64,000 nucleotides of DNA from Nitrosococcus watsonii C-113 (GTDB lineage Bacteria > Pseudomonadota > Gammaproteobacteria > Nitrosococcales > Nitrosococcaceae), in NCBI RefSeq assembly GCF_000143085.1, contig NC_014315.1:1952001-2016000 (forward strand), read 5' to 3'. The notes under the pieces were generated by a model. It was given only the letters and a program-made list of their open reading frames with translations. It ran no database searches and was not told the origin of the DNA. Numbering within the stretch: position 1 is the first letter of the stretch; every line of letters begins with the position of its first letter. Made by a program: the position numbers and the translations under genes. Positions 53,571 to 62,382 of the stretch are shown one piece after another.

Positions 53571-53686
53571 GACGGTACTCCTTTTTCAGTGATTGGAATA
53601 CCGCGAAGGTTAGCCCCTGTTACATTTGGATAGCAATAGCCTATTTAGGCTACTTTGGACAATAAAAAAGCCAGAAACTTTTGTAT

Positions 53687-53941
53687 CTACTTGCTTTCCG
53701 TCCTTCCTTGTACTTTCTTGGCCCTTTTTAGCCCCAATGCCACCCCCGGCGCTTTGCTCTTGCGGATTTCTCCAAGCCCATGAATGAGGTACTGACGGAG
53801 TAAACGGTAGTTCAAGGGTTCGTCTTCATCGAGGCAAGTAAACCAGTGTTCGATCAGCCTTCAGGCTGCTTTCGGATCAAAACCGTATTGGAGAGTCCCC
53901 AGGTCTCCGTTAATTTGCGCGTCGGTATAGTCATAATTCAT
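53687..53941 (-). pseudogene. Small unknown gene with an in-frame TGA
   Basis: A frame with AAGGAG 9 bases before the ATG at 53941 reads MNYDYTDAQINGDLGTLQYG FDPKAA, then a TGA (codon 27, 53861-53863). The same frame continues RLIEHWFTCLDEDEPLNYRL and LRQYLIHGLGEIRKSKAPGV to a TAG at 53687-53689. The protein-like continuation argues for a recent nonsense mutation. I do not recognise the family. Confidence 0.5.
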
Positions 53942-54358
53942 AACGGTTCTCTCCTTTTAGTTGAATGAAGAAGTACGCTGACCAGCGGCAAGGGTTGCCG
54001 GTAATTTCCACTCCCCCTGGATTGAGGCGTAATCCGACGGTGAATTCAAGTTCAGATTGACTTGCAACAGCCGTTATCAAGTTAACGCGCTTTCATCCGA
54101 GAACCTCTCAGGTAGTATACTACTGCGCAGGGAAAAGCTTGACAAACAAAACGTTAGTCCTCCGAGAGGGAGGAGAAATGGGGGCTGAGGGTAAACGCCT
54201 GGCGCCCCCTCTCCTTTAACAAGCGCAACATGACGAGAAGCAAGAAGCAAATAGATAAACGCCTGGCGCCGCAAGCACCACGCTCTTCAAAGCACGCTCC
54301 CCGGCGCTTGGGGATAGGCTTTCTTGCGCCGCCAGCAAAACTCCCATAAACGCCGCTG
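53942..54358. other. Intergenic region upstream of hsdR with direct repeats
   Basis: No gene seen. It contains GTAGTATACTAC (palindrome near 54113-54124), a TTGACA-like element near 54139-54144, a CTCC/GGAG hairpin and two copies of TAAACGCCTGGCGCC (54192-54206 and 54256-54270). A promoter for the restriction-modification operon is expected here. The GGCGCC core in the repeats is a palindrome and could be a controlling site. Confidence 0.45.
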
Positions 54359-57118
54359 ATGACCTCCTCCAACCAGCATCCAGAGCAGGTAGCCCGTGAT
54401 CGGATTGACCTTCAACTCCAGGCAGCCGGCTGGGTGGCGCAGGATAGTCAAGCCCTTGACTTTAATGCCGGTCTGGGCATTGCGGTGCGCGAATATCGGA
54501 CCGATGCTGGTCCGGCGGACTATGTGTTGTTTGTAAACCGGCGGGCGGTCGGGGTCATCGAGGCCAAGCCCGAGGCTTGGGGACAGAAAATTACCACCGT
54601 CGAGGAACAGTCCACGGGGTATGCCCACGCCACCCTCAAATGGGTCAACAACCAAGCGCCGCTGCCCTTTGTGTACGAAAGCACCGGCATTATCACCCGC
54701 TTTACCGATGGCCGCGATCCCAAGCCCCGCTCCCGCGAGGTCTTCAACTTCCACCGTCCGGAGAGCCTGGCCGAATGGCTGACTCAGCCTGCTTCCCTGC
54801 GCGCCCGGCTGCACGCCCTGCCGCCGCTAGCGCGCGTTGGCCTGCGGGCTTGTCAGATCACGGCCATTGAAAACCTGGAAGCCTCCTTCAAGGCGGATCG
54901 GCCCCGCGCCCTGGTGCAGATGGCCACCGGCGCCGGCAAGACCTATACCGCTATTACCGCCGTGTACCGGCTGCTCAAACACGCCGACGCCAAGCGCATT
55001 TTATTTCTGGTGGACACCAAAAACCTGGGGGAGCAGGCCGAGCAAGAATTCATGGCCTTTCTGCCCAACGACGATAACCGCAAGTTCACCGAGCTCTACA
55101 ATGTCCAGCGCCTCAAGTCGTCTTTCGTGGCCCGGGACAGCCAGGTCTGCATCAGCACCATCCAGCGCATGTACGCCCTGCTCAAGGATGAGCCTTTGGA
55201 TGAAGCCGCCGAGGAGAACCACCCCGCCGAGCGCCGGCTAAAACCCAAGCAATCCCTGCCGGTGGTCTACAATGGCAAAATCCCGCCGGAGTTTTTCGAT
55301 TTCATCATCATTGATGAGTGCCATCGCTCCATCTACAATCTGTGGCGGCAGGTCATCGAGTATTTCGATGCCTTCCTGATTGGCCTGACCGCCACCCCGG
55401 ATAATCGCACCTACGGCTTTTTCCGCAAGAACGTGGTCAGTGAGTACGGCCACGAACAGGCCGTGGCCGACGGCGTCAATGTGGGCAATGAAGTCTATGT
55501 GATTGAGACTGAGCGGACCCGGCAGGGCGGCACCCTCAAGGCCCATCAGCAGGTGGAAAAGCGCGAGCGCCTCACCCGCAAGCGGCGCTGGGAAACCCAG
55601 GACGAAGAGCAGGCTTATGCCGCCAAGCAACTGGACCGGGACATCGTCAACCCGGATCAAATCCGCACCGTGATTCGCGCCTTTAAGGGAAAGCTGCCTG
55701 AGATCTTCCCCGGTCGCAAGGAAGCACCCAAGACCCTTATTTTCGCCAAAACCGACAGCCATGCCGATGACATTATCCAGACGGTGCGGGAGGAGTTTGG
55801 CGAGGGTAATCCCTTCTGCAAGAAGGTGACCTATCAGGCCAAGGAAGACCCCAAATCGGTGCTAGCCCAGTTCCGCAACGATTATTATCCCCGGATTGCC
55901 GTCACGGTGGATATGATTGCCACCGGCACCGATGTAAAGCCCCTGGAATGCCTGCTGTTTATGCGGGATGTCAAAAGCCGCAACTACTTTGAGCAGATGA
56001 AGGGGCGCGGCACCCGGACCCTGGATGCCGATAGCCTGAGGAAGGTCACCCCCTCGGCCGCCACCGCCAAGACCCACTATGTCATTGTGGATGCCATCGG
56101 CGTCACCCAATCCCTGAAAACCGCCAGCCAGCCCCTGATCACCAAGCCCTCAGTGTCCCTCAAGGATTTGGCTATGGGGGTGATGATGGGCGCGCGGGAC
56201 GAAGACACGGTCTCTTCCCTTGCCGGCCGCCTGGCCCGCCTCGACCAACAGCTTAACGACAAGGACAAGGCCCGCATTCAGGAAGCCGCTGGCGGCATGG
56301 CTTTAACCGATATCGTCGGCGCCCTCGTCCAGGCCATGGACCCGGACCGGATTGAAGAGAAGGCTCGGCAAATTACCGGCGTTGGCGAGCTAGGCGATAG
56401 CGCGCGGGAAAAGGCCCGGGACCAATTGGTAGGCCAAGCAGCCCGGGTTTTCACCGGCCCCTTGATTGCGCTTATCGATGGCATCCGCCGGGACAAGGAA
56501 CAGACCCTCGACCATGACAATCTGGATACCCTGCTCCGCGCCGGGTGGGCGGGGGATAGCACCGAGAACGCCAAGACGCTGGTCCAGGAATTTGCGCAGT
56601 ATCTGAACGAGCACCGGGACGACATTGAGGCCCTAGCTATCTACTTCCAGACACCCGCCCGCCGCGCCGAGGTGACCTACGCCATGATCAAAGCGCTCCT
56701 GGAGCGGCTCAAGCAGGACCGCCCCAAGCTTGCCCCCCTGCGGGTCTGGCAGGCTTACGCGCACCTAGATGACTATCAGGGGGACCACCCCATCAGCGAG
56801 CTGACTGCCCTGGTGGCGCTCATTCGCCGGGTCTGCGGGCTGGACTCCCAGCTATCTACCTATGCGGCCACCGTGCGCCGCAATTTCCAGCACTGGATCA
56901 TGCACCGCCACAGCGGCGCGGGGGAGAAATTCAACGAAGAGCAGATGGCCTGGCTGCGGATGATTCGCGATCATATCATCAGCTCTTTCCATATCGAGCA
57001 GGATGATCTGGAGATGGCGCCCTTTGATGCCCAAGGGGGTATGGGGCGGATGTATCAGTTATTTGGGGACAGGATGGACGAGGTGATGGGGGAGTTGAAT
57101 GAGGCGCTGGTTGCGTGA
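54359..57118 (+). CDS. hsdR: Type I restriction enzyme, R subunit
   Basis: Motor and nuclease subunit of a type I restriction-modification complex. The N-terminal nuclease shows the PD-(D/E)xK signature as Asp54 (GPADYVLF) and Glu68-x-Lys70 (VIEAKPEAWG). Helicase motifs follow: Walker A ATGAGKT (189-195), DECH (319-322), GLTATPDNRTYGFF, and later TVDMIATGTDVKPLE and MKGRGTRTLD. The C-terminal helical domain extends to residue 919. There is no strong Shine-Dalgarno before the ATG at 54359. The stop overlaps the hsdS start (GTGA), so they are coupled. Confidence 0.95.
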   Translation: MTSSNQHPEQVARDRIDLQLQAAGWVAQDSQALDFNAGLGIAVREYRTDAGPADYVLFVNRRAVGVIEAKPEAWGQKITTVEEQSTGYAHATLKWVNNQAPLPFVYESTGIITRFTDGRDPKPRSREVFNFHRPESLAEWLTQPASLRARLHALPPLARVGLRACQITAIENLEASFKADRPRALVQMATGAGKTYTAITAVYRLLKHADAKRILFLVDTKNLGEQAEQEFMAFLPNDDNRKFTELYNVQRLKSSFVARDSQVCISTIQRMYALLKDEPLDEAAEENHPAERRLKPKQSLPVVYNGKIPPEFFDFIIIDECHRSIYNLWRQVIEYFDAFLIGLTATPDNRTYGFFRKNVVSEYGHEQAVADGVNVGNEVYVIETERTRQGGTLKAHQQVEKRERLTRKRRWETQDEEQAYAAKQLDRDIVNPDQIRTVIRAFKGKLPEIFPGRKEAPKTLIFAKTDSHADDIIQTVREEFGEGNPFCKKVTYQAKEDPKSVLAQFRNDYYPRIAVTVDMIATGTDVKPLECLLFMRDVKSRNYFEQMKGRGTRTLDADSLRKVTPSAATAKTHYVIVDAIGVTQSLKTASQPLITKPSVSLKDLAMGVMMGARDEDTVSSLAGRLARLDQQLNDKDKARIQEAAGGMALTDIVGALVQAMDPDRIEEKARQITGVGELGDSAREKARDQLVGQAARVFTGPLIALIDGIRRDKEQTLDHDNLDTLLRAGWAGDSTENAKTLVQEFAQYLNEHRDDIEALAIYFQTPARRAEVTYAMIKALLERLKQDRPKLAPLRVWQAYAHLDDYQGDHPISELTALVALIRRVCGLDSQLSTYAATVRRNFQHWIMHRHSGAGEKFNEEQMAWLRMIRDHIISSFHIEQDDLEMAPFDAQGGMGRMYQLFGDRMDEVMGELNEALVA

Positions 57119-58788
57119 ACAATAATAGCTTACCGCATAGCTGGAATTCAGCGTCATTGAGCGACCTAATTGTATTTGCAATTGGCGGGGACTGGGGGAA
57201 AGAACCCAGTTTCGGCGATCTCGAATATGTTGATGTCCGGTGTATTCGCGCTTCTGAGCTTCACAATTGGGATCAGGAGAAAGGTCGTACAGCAGCGCCC
57301 CGACGTATCAAAAAATCCAGCCTTGCGTCTAGAAAATTAATGGACGGTGATATTCTTGTTGAGATTTCTGGGGGAGGCCCCGAACAGCCAGTAGGACGAA
57401 CGGTTTTAATCGAAAAATCCGTGCTTCTCCAAAATCCTGAGATACCAAAAATTTGTACTAATTTTTTTCGCCTTATTCGACCTGCGTATGAAATATCATC
57501 GGCTTACTTAAATAATTATCTTCGCTATTTCTATAAAAGCGGCAAGGTTGTCAGATATCAAGCTGGCAGCAATAATCTTCGAAATTTGAAGTTTAATGAT
57601 TATTTGAGAATTTCTGTCCCACTTCCTCCCCTAAACGAACAACAGCGCATCGTCGCCAAAATCGAAGAACTCTTCTCCGAACTGGATAAAGGCATCGAAA
57701 GCCTCAAGACCGCCCGCGAGCAATTGAAGGTCTATCGCCAAGCGGTGCTCAAACATGCCTTCGAGGGCAAGCTCACCGCCCGGTGGCGGGAGGAGAACCA
57801 GGACAAGCTGGAGTCGCCCGAGCAACTCCTCGCCCGCATCCAGCAGGAGCGTGAAGCCCGCTACCAGCAGCAGTTGGAGGAATGGAAGGCCGCCGTCAAA
57901 GCGTGGGAGGCAACGGGGAAAGAGGGGAAGAAGCCGGGGAAGCCTAAGAAGCCTTTAGCTATAAAGATTAACAGTTTTACAACACCTAAAAATTTTCCAA
58001 ACGGCTGGATCAGTATTCAACTCCGAGAGTTGTTTGAATCAGCTCAAAATGGATTAGCGAAGAGAGAAGGTATCTCGGGTAAACCAATTCCTGTAATTAG
58101 GCTAGCTGATGTTAAAAATCAGGAAATAGACGGCTCAAATTTAAGATCTATAAAACTCGACGATATAGAAATCCAAAAATATGAACTCAGCAGGAATGAT
58201 CTTTTATGTATCCGAGTAAATGGCAGCCCGAACCTAGTGGGACGAATGATACTGTTTAAACACGATAATGTAATGGCCTACTGCGACCATTTCATTCGGT
58301 TTCGGTTCTCACAGGGAGTAGTGCTACCAAGCTATATTCAAATGCTTTTCGATACCCAGATTGTTCGTCGCTACATTGAGTTAAACAAAGTATCAAGCGC
58401 GGGACAGAATACGGTAAGCCAGACGACCATTAGCGCTCTTGCAATTCCTTATTGCTCTCTAATGGAACAGAAAATAATTGTGTCAAGGTTGGAAGAACAG
58501 CTTACGGCAATATCAGCAGTCAAGGCAGAAATAGAGAGAAATTTACAAAGATTAGAATCCCTCCGCCAATCCATCCTCAAAAAAGCTTTTTCCGGCCAGC
58601 TTGTCCCCCAGGACCCCAAAGACGAACCCGCCTCCAAGCTGCTGGAACGTATTCGCGCCGAGAAGGAAAAAATGTCCAGCCCAACGCGGCGCGCCCGGAA
58701 GCCCAGAAGGAAAACCGGGATCGAAAAGGGTACCTCAGACGAGGCAATCATGGGCAGATCGAGTATAAAGGAAAGGATGATGAAATGA
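57115..58788 (+). CDS. hsdS: Type I restriction enzyme, S (specificity) subunit
   Basis: DNA-recognition subunit with two target recognition domains. TRD1 spans about 5-160, followed by the central conserved helix (LPPLNEQQRIVAKIEELFSE, LKTAREQLKVYRQAVLKHAF). A Lys-rich linker (GKEGKKPGKPKKP) leads to TRD2 (about 295-475). The second conserved helix (SRLEEQLTAISAVKAEIERN, LRQSILKKAFSGQLVPQDP) is near the C-terminus, followed by a basic tail. Length is 557 aa. It starts with GTG at 57115. TRD sequence is AT-richer than the rest, as is usual in exchangeable TRDs. Confidence 0.94.
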   Translation: MNNNSLPHSWNSASLSDLIVFAIGGDWGKEPSFGDLEYVDVRCIRASELHNWDQEKGRTAAPRRIKKSSLASRKLMDGDILVEISGGGPEQPVGRTVLIEKSVLLQNPEIPKICTNFFRLIRPAYEISSAYLNNYLRYFYKSGKVVRYQAGSNNLRNLKFNDYLRISVPLPPLNEQQRIVAKIEELFSELDKGIESLKTAREQLKVYRQAVLKHAFEGKLTARWREENQDKLESPEQLLARIQQEREARYQQQLEEWKAAVKAWEATGKEGKKPGKPKKPLAIKINSFTTPKNFPNGWISIQLRELFESAQNGLAKREGISGKPIPVIRLADVKNQEIDGSNLRSIKLDDIEIQKYELSRNDLLCIRVNGSPNLVGRMILFKHDNVMAYCDHFIRFRFSQGVVLPSYIQMLFDTQIVRRYIELNKVSSAGQNTVSQTTISALAIPYCSLMEQKIIVSRLEEQLTAISAVKAEIERNLQRLESLRQSILKKAFSGQLVPQDPKDEPASKLLERIRAEKEKMSSPTRRARKPRRKTGIEKGTSDEAIMGRSSIKERMMK

Positions 58789-58800
58789 CGAGGAACCCCC

Positions 58801-59091
58801 ATGTTACTAGATGAGCTGCGTGCTAACAAAGAGGCCATCGCCGCGTTGGGGGGCCAGTATGGGGCCCGCCACATCCGGGTTTTTGGCTCCGTCGCCAGGG
58901 GCGAGGAACGGCCCGATAGCGACGTGGATTTGCTGGTGGAATTCCCCCGGGGTTATGATCTGTTCGCGCAACGCTTGCCTTTAACGGAGCGATTGGAGGC
59001 GTTGCTCCAGCGGCGGGTGGAAGTGATCCCGGAACATGAACTCAACAGGCACCTTCGCGACCAGATAGTGAAGGAAGCGGTGGTCCTATGA
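58801..59091 (+). CDS. MNT-domain nucleotidyltransferase inside the type I RM operon
   Basis: A 96-aa minimal nucleotidyltransferase of the MntA/DNA polymerase beta superfamily. The active site is GS (29-30) in RVFGSVARGEE followed by DSDVDLLVEF (Asp41, Asp43). Such domains form toxin-antitoxin pairs with HEPN proteins, in which MntA AMPylates the HEPN toxin. No HEPN gene is seen here. The stop overlaps the hsdM start (ATGA, 59088-59091), so it is translationally coupled. It may regulate or protect the RM operon; function is inferred. Confidence 0.87.
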   Translation: MLLDELRANKEAIAALGGQYGARHIRVFGSVARGEERPDSDVDLLVEFPRGYDLFAQRLPLTERLEALLQRRVEVIPEHELNRHLRDQIVKEAVVL

Positions 59092-60587
59092 ACACCGCCT
59101 CCATCATTTCCAAGGTCTGGAGCTTCTGCACCACCCTGCGCGACGACGGCGTGGGTTATGGGGATTACCTGGAACAGCTCACCTACCTCATTTTCCTCAA
59201 GATGGCGGATGAATACAGCCAACCGCCCTATCGCCATGAGGTGGGGATTCCGCCGGAATATAACTGGCAGAGCCTCAAGACCAAGCGGGGGGCGGAGCTG
59301 GAAGGACACTATATCGCGTTGCTGCGAGCGCTGGGCACGCGGCCGGGGATGCTCGGCCAAATCTTTACCAAGGCCCAGAACAAGATCCAGGACCCAGCCA
59401 AACTCTACCGCCTCATCAAGATGGTGGACGGCGTTCAATGGGTGATGATAGGGGCCGACATCAAGGGCGATATCTACGAAGGGCTGCTGGAGAAAAACGC
59501 CGAAGACACCAAGTCCGGGGCGGGCCAGTATTTTACCCCCCGCGCCCTCATTAAAGCGATGGTGGAATGCGTGCGCCCCGAGCCGGGCAAGACCATCGCC
59601 GATCCGGCCTGCGGCACTGGCGGATTTTTCCTCGCCGCCTACGATTTCCTGAGCGATCCCAAGCACTATTCCCTCGATAAAGCGCAGAAGGCGTTTCTCA
59701 AGCATCAGACCTTCCACGGCAACGAGATCGTCGCCAATACCCGGCGCTTGTGCCTGATGAATATGTTCCTCCACAACATCGGGGAAATCGACGGGGAGAG
59801 CGCCATCTCCCCCAATGATGCCCTGGTGGCCCCCAGCGGCCAGAGCTATGATTATGTGCTGGCCAATCCGCCCTTCGGCAAAAAGAGCGCCATGAGCTTC
59901 ACCAACGAGGAGGGAGAGCAGGAGAGCGACGATCTGACTTACAACCGCCAGGACTTCTGGGCCACCACTTCCAATAAGCAACTCAACTTCGTTCAGCACA
60001 TTCGCGCTCTGCTCAAGTCTACCGGCAAGGCGGCCGTGGTGGTGCCGGATAATGTGCTATTCGAGGGCGGCGCCGGCGAAACGATCCGCCGCAAGCTACT
60101 GGAAAACACCGATCTGCATACCATCCTGCGCCTCCCCACCGGTATCTTCTATGCCAAGGGGGTCAAGGCCAATGTGCTTTTTTTCGATAACCGGGAGGCC
60201 AGCCCGCGCCCGTGGACGAAGGAAGTGTGGTACTACGATTATCGCACCAATGTCCACCACACCCTGAAAAAGAAGCCTATGCGCTATGAGGACCTGGCGG
60301 AGTTTATCGCCTGCTATCATCCAACCAACCGGCATGAACGCCGGGAGAGCTGGCATCCGGAGAAAAATCCGGAAGGCCGCTGGCGCAAATTCAGTTATGC
60401 GGCGCTGGCCGCCCGGGACAAGACCAGCCTGGACCTATTCTGGCTTAAGGATAAAAGCCTGACGGATCTCGACAATCTTCCCGAGCCCGAGGAGCTGGCG
60501 GAAGCGATCATCGAGAACCTAGAAGCGGGCCTGAACAGCTTCCGGGAAGTGCTGGCAGGGCTGGCGGCAGGGGGAAATCAGGGATAA
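59088..60587 (+). CDS. hsdM: Type I restriction enzyme, M (methyltransferase) subunit
   Basis: N6-adenine DNA methyltransferase subunit. The N-terminal helical domain has SKVWSFCTTLRDDGVGYGDY and EQLTYLIFLKMADE. The SAM-binding motif I is ADPACGTGGFF (171-181) and the catalytic motif IV is NPPFG (260-264). The C-terminus includes LRLPTGIFYAKGVKANVLFF and a basic, helical tail. At 499 aa the length is typical of HsdM. It is the last gene of the operon. The translated ORF overlaps the MNT gene by 4 bp. Inverse gene order (R-S-MNT-M) is noteworthy. Confidence 0.95.
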   Translation: MNTASIISKVWSFCTTLRDDGVGYGDYLEQLTYLIFLKMADEYSQPPYRHEVGIPPEYNWQSLKTKRGAELEGHYIALLRALGTRPGMLGQIFTKAQNKIQDPAKLYRLIKMVDGVQWVMIGADIKGDIYEGLLEKNAEDTKSGAGQYFTPRALIKAMVECVRPEPGKTIADPACGTGGFFLAAYDFLSDPKHYSLDKAQKAFLKHQTFHGNEIVANTRRLCLMNMFLHNIGEIDGESAISPNDALVAPSGQSYDYVLANPPFGKKSAMSFTNEEGEQESDDLTYNRQDFWATTSNKQLNFVQHIRALLKSTGKAAVVVPDNVLFEGGAGETIRRKLLENTDLHTILRLPTGIFYAKGVKANVLFFDNREASPRPWTKEVWYYDYRTNVHHTLKKKPMRYEDLAEFIACYHPTNRHERRESWHPEKNPEGRWRKFSYAALAARDKTSLDLFWLKDKSLTDLDNLPEPEELAEAIIENLEAGLNSFREVLAGLAAGGNQG

Positions 60588-60639
60588 ATGAACACAGAGC
60601 CATTATTTTGCCGCCTCTCCTCAAGCCGTATTGCTGAGT

Positions 60640-61006
60640 TGATTGCCACTGCCTGCCCAGCATTCCATCTGTTATGCGGGACCCGGCATTCAGCTTGAAC
60701 CGGTAAAAGCCATGGCCGAAGCAGCCAAGCGTCTCGGGCCGGAAGCTATGGCCGGTCATCTCTTCCTTGGCTACTCCCATGCGCCGCATCACGGCAAGAA
60801 TGGCGTTACCACTCATGCTCCGCGCACTCGGGAACGCGTAGCGCCCGCCTTCGGTAAAGGGGCGCAGCTCGTCCAGGATAACTACGGCCTGGCGGGAAAG
60901 GGGCACGATATGGGGCATATTGGTCAAAGTGTTGACTCTTGTCAAACAGCTTTTTGGCCTTATCACCAGGCTTGGCGTTACGAATCGTAGTATCTGTCAG
61001 TGGCAT
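60640..61006 (-). pseudogene. Internally deleted P4-type integrase next to ssrA
   Basis: The minus strand starts MPLTDTTIRNAKPGDKAKKL, the N-terminus of a P4-type integrase, at 61006. It then jumps in another frame to the C-terminal domain PHIVPLSRQAVVILDELRPF, RYAFPSARSMSGNAILAVMR and KEEMTGHSFR. The central region is deleted and the end is out of frame, so the enzyme is dead. The start lies 136 bp from the 3' end of ssrA, the classic attachment position, marking an island boundary. Confidence 0.85.
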
Positions 61007-61141
61007 GGGGGCAACTCGCTTGCCCCCAATTGCCCCCGGATGTCAATGAATGTTGCTGGCCTTCCAGAGACCAAAAACCCACAAAAAAACCCGCTGTTAT
61101 GCGGGCTTTGGGATGTTTCTGGATTTCGCTGGATGTTCAAT

Positions 61142-61502
61142 TGGTGGAGGCGGCGGGAATCGAACCCGCGTCCACAAGTACTCCGCCTTCGGTTCTACAT
61201 GCATAGCCCAGTCATTAATTTAACCGCCTGCTACCCGACGGGCAAGGAAAACACACGGCGATCCCAGTAAAGTTTTAGCGGGTCCACCCTGGGAGAGCTT
61301 CACCGCGATCTTGTGAGAATCGACGCCTGAAATCTGAACGCACAAGCACGGCTTCAGTCAGACGGCACCCTACTGGGTTTTAAGCAGCGAGTGCGTAGTT
61401 GTCGTCGTTGGCAACTATAATGTTGCAGCGTGATTAACGAGGTCACTGCACCTCGGCATGCCCCTTAGGTTTTGCTACCCGTGTCGAAGCCAGGTCGCCC
61501 CC
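61142..61502 (-). ncRNA. ssrA: tmRNA
   Basis: Transfer-messenger RNA that rescues stalled ribosomes. On the minus strand the 5' end is GGGGGCGACCTGGCTTCGAC and the 3' end closes a tRNA-like domain GGTTCGATTCCCGCCGCCTC with encoded CCA (61142-61144). The 5' GGGGGCG pairs with the 3' CGCCTCC. The tag reading frame GCC AAC GAC GAC AAC TAC GCA CTC GCT GCT TAA gives ANDDNYALAA. SmpB is encoded just upstream, and an integrase remnant lies just beyond the 3' end. Confidence 0.98.
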
Positions 61503-61639
61503 TCAGGAATCGGTTAAGAAAAATTTTTGTTACTATGGGCAAGAGGCCGTATCGCTACCTTTCATCAGAAATCCAGCCAGCCTTTCAACCTACTCTATGA
61601 GACAGTGTAACCAAAATAGAAGTTCCCTGCCAAACAGAG

Positions 61640-62122
61640 TTAATGGACTTTTAATAAACGCTCTTTCTGCCGCGTCCATTCCTTTTCTTTTTCAGTAGCA
61701 CGTTTGTCATACTTCTGCTTACCCTTGGCTAAGGCAATTTCCAGTTTTACGCGCCCTCTTTTCCAATATAAGGTCAAGGGGATCAAGGCATAGCCCTTGC
61801 GTTCCACCGCCCCGATGAGTTTACGCAGTTCCTTGGCATGAAGTAGCAGTTTTCGGGTTCGCAAAGGGTCCGGATGAATGTGGGTCGAAACGGTGTTCAA
61901 AGGACTGAGATGGACACCGAACAGCCATACCTCCCCTCCTTTAAGAAGGCAATAGCCTTCATTCAACTGTACTCGTCCTGCCCGCAGACTCTTGACCTCC
62001 CAGCCTTCAAGTACAAGGCCCGCTTCATAACGCTCCTCAATGAAATAATCATGGCGCGCCTTGCGGTTCAAAGCAATGATATTACTTGGATTACCAGACG
62101 GTTTCTTTTTGCTTTTAGCCAT
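61640..62122 (-). CDS. smpB: SsrA-binding protein SmpB
   Basis: Small RNA-binding protein that delivers tmRNA to stalled ribosomes. The 160-aa frame shows the family blocks [40 protein letters not shown] and [20 protein letters not shown], plus the basic C-terminal tail. The gene is 137 bp from ssrA on the same strand, a common arrangement. The ATG at 62122 is the expected family start ([10 protein letters not shown]). Confidence 0.97.
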   Translation of the reverse strand: MAKSKKKPSGNPSNIIALNRKARHDYFIEERYEAGLVLEGWEVKSLRAGRVQLNEGYCLLKGGEVWLFGVHLSPLNTVSTHIHPDPLRTRKLLLHAKELRKLIGAVERKGYALIPLTLYWKRGRVKLEIALAKGKQKYDKRATEKEKEWTRQKERLLKVH

Positions 62123-62382
62123 AACTATCAGTATAACCTAGCATTTTATTATGGCTGCTTCAAATTTAGCTGTCAGAAGAAGCGCGCTTTGATTCTGTCC
62201 CCTAGGGTCTAGGTTCTCTAAATTATAACCTACCGAATACAATAAGCACTACTGCATAATTTATTATGCAAAATTCTAAATATCATTGCAGCATTATCCC
62301 GTTGCTTGTCTTAGGTTGACCTTTCTGCTTGGGGAAAATTGGGTTTTCTAACAATTGCGATTAAATGAGCCCCTGTCAAGGC
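62123..62382. other. Intergenic region between smpB and the asparagine-synthase-like gene
   Basis: About 260 bp, AT-rich from 62200 to 62300. It probably holds the promoter of smpB. I see no RNA gene, repeat or small ORF here. Confidence 0.4.

Noticed and set aside
53861-53863. In-frame TGA as selenocysteine
   Set aside because: No SECIS-like element seen and no selenoprotein family similarity; a nonsense mutation is simpler.
60508-60966. 152-codon minus ORF as an intact integrase
   Set aside because: It lacks the N-terminal and central domains, which are partly in another frame; called as a pseudogene.
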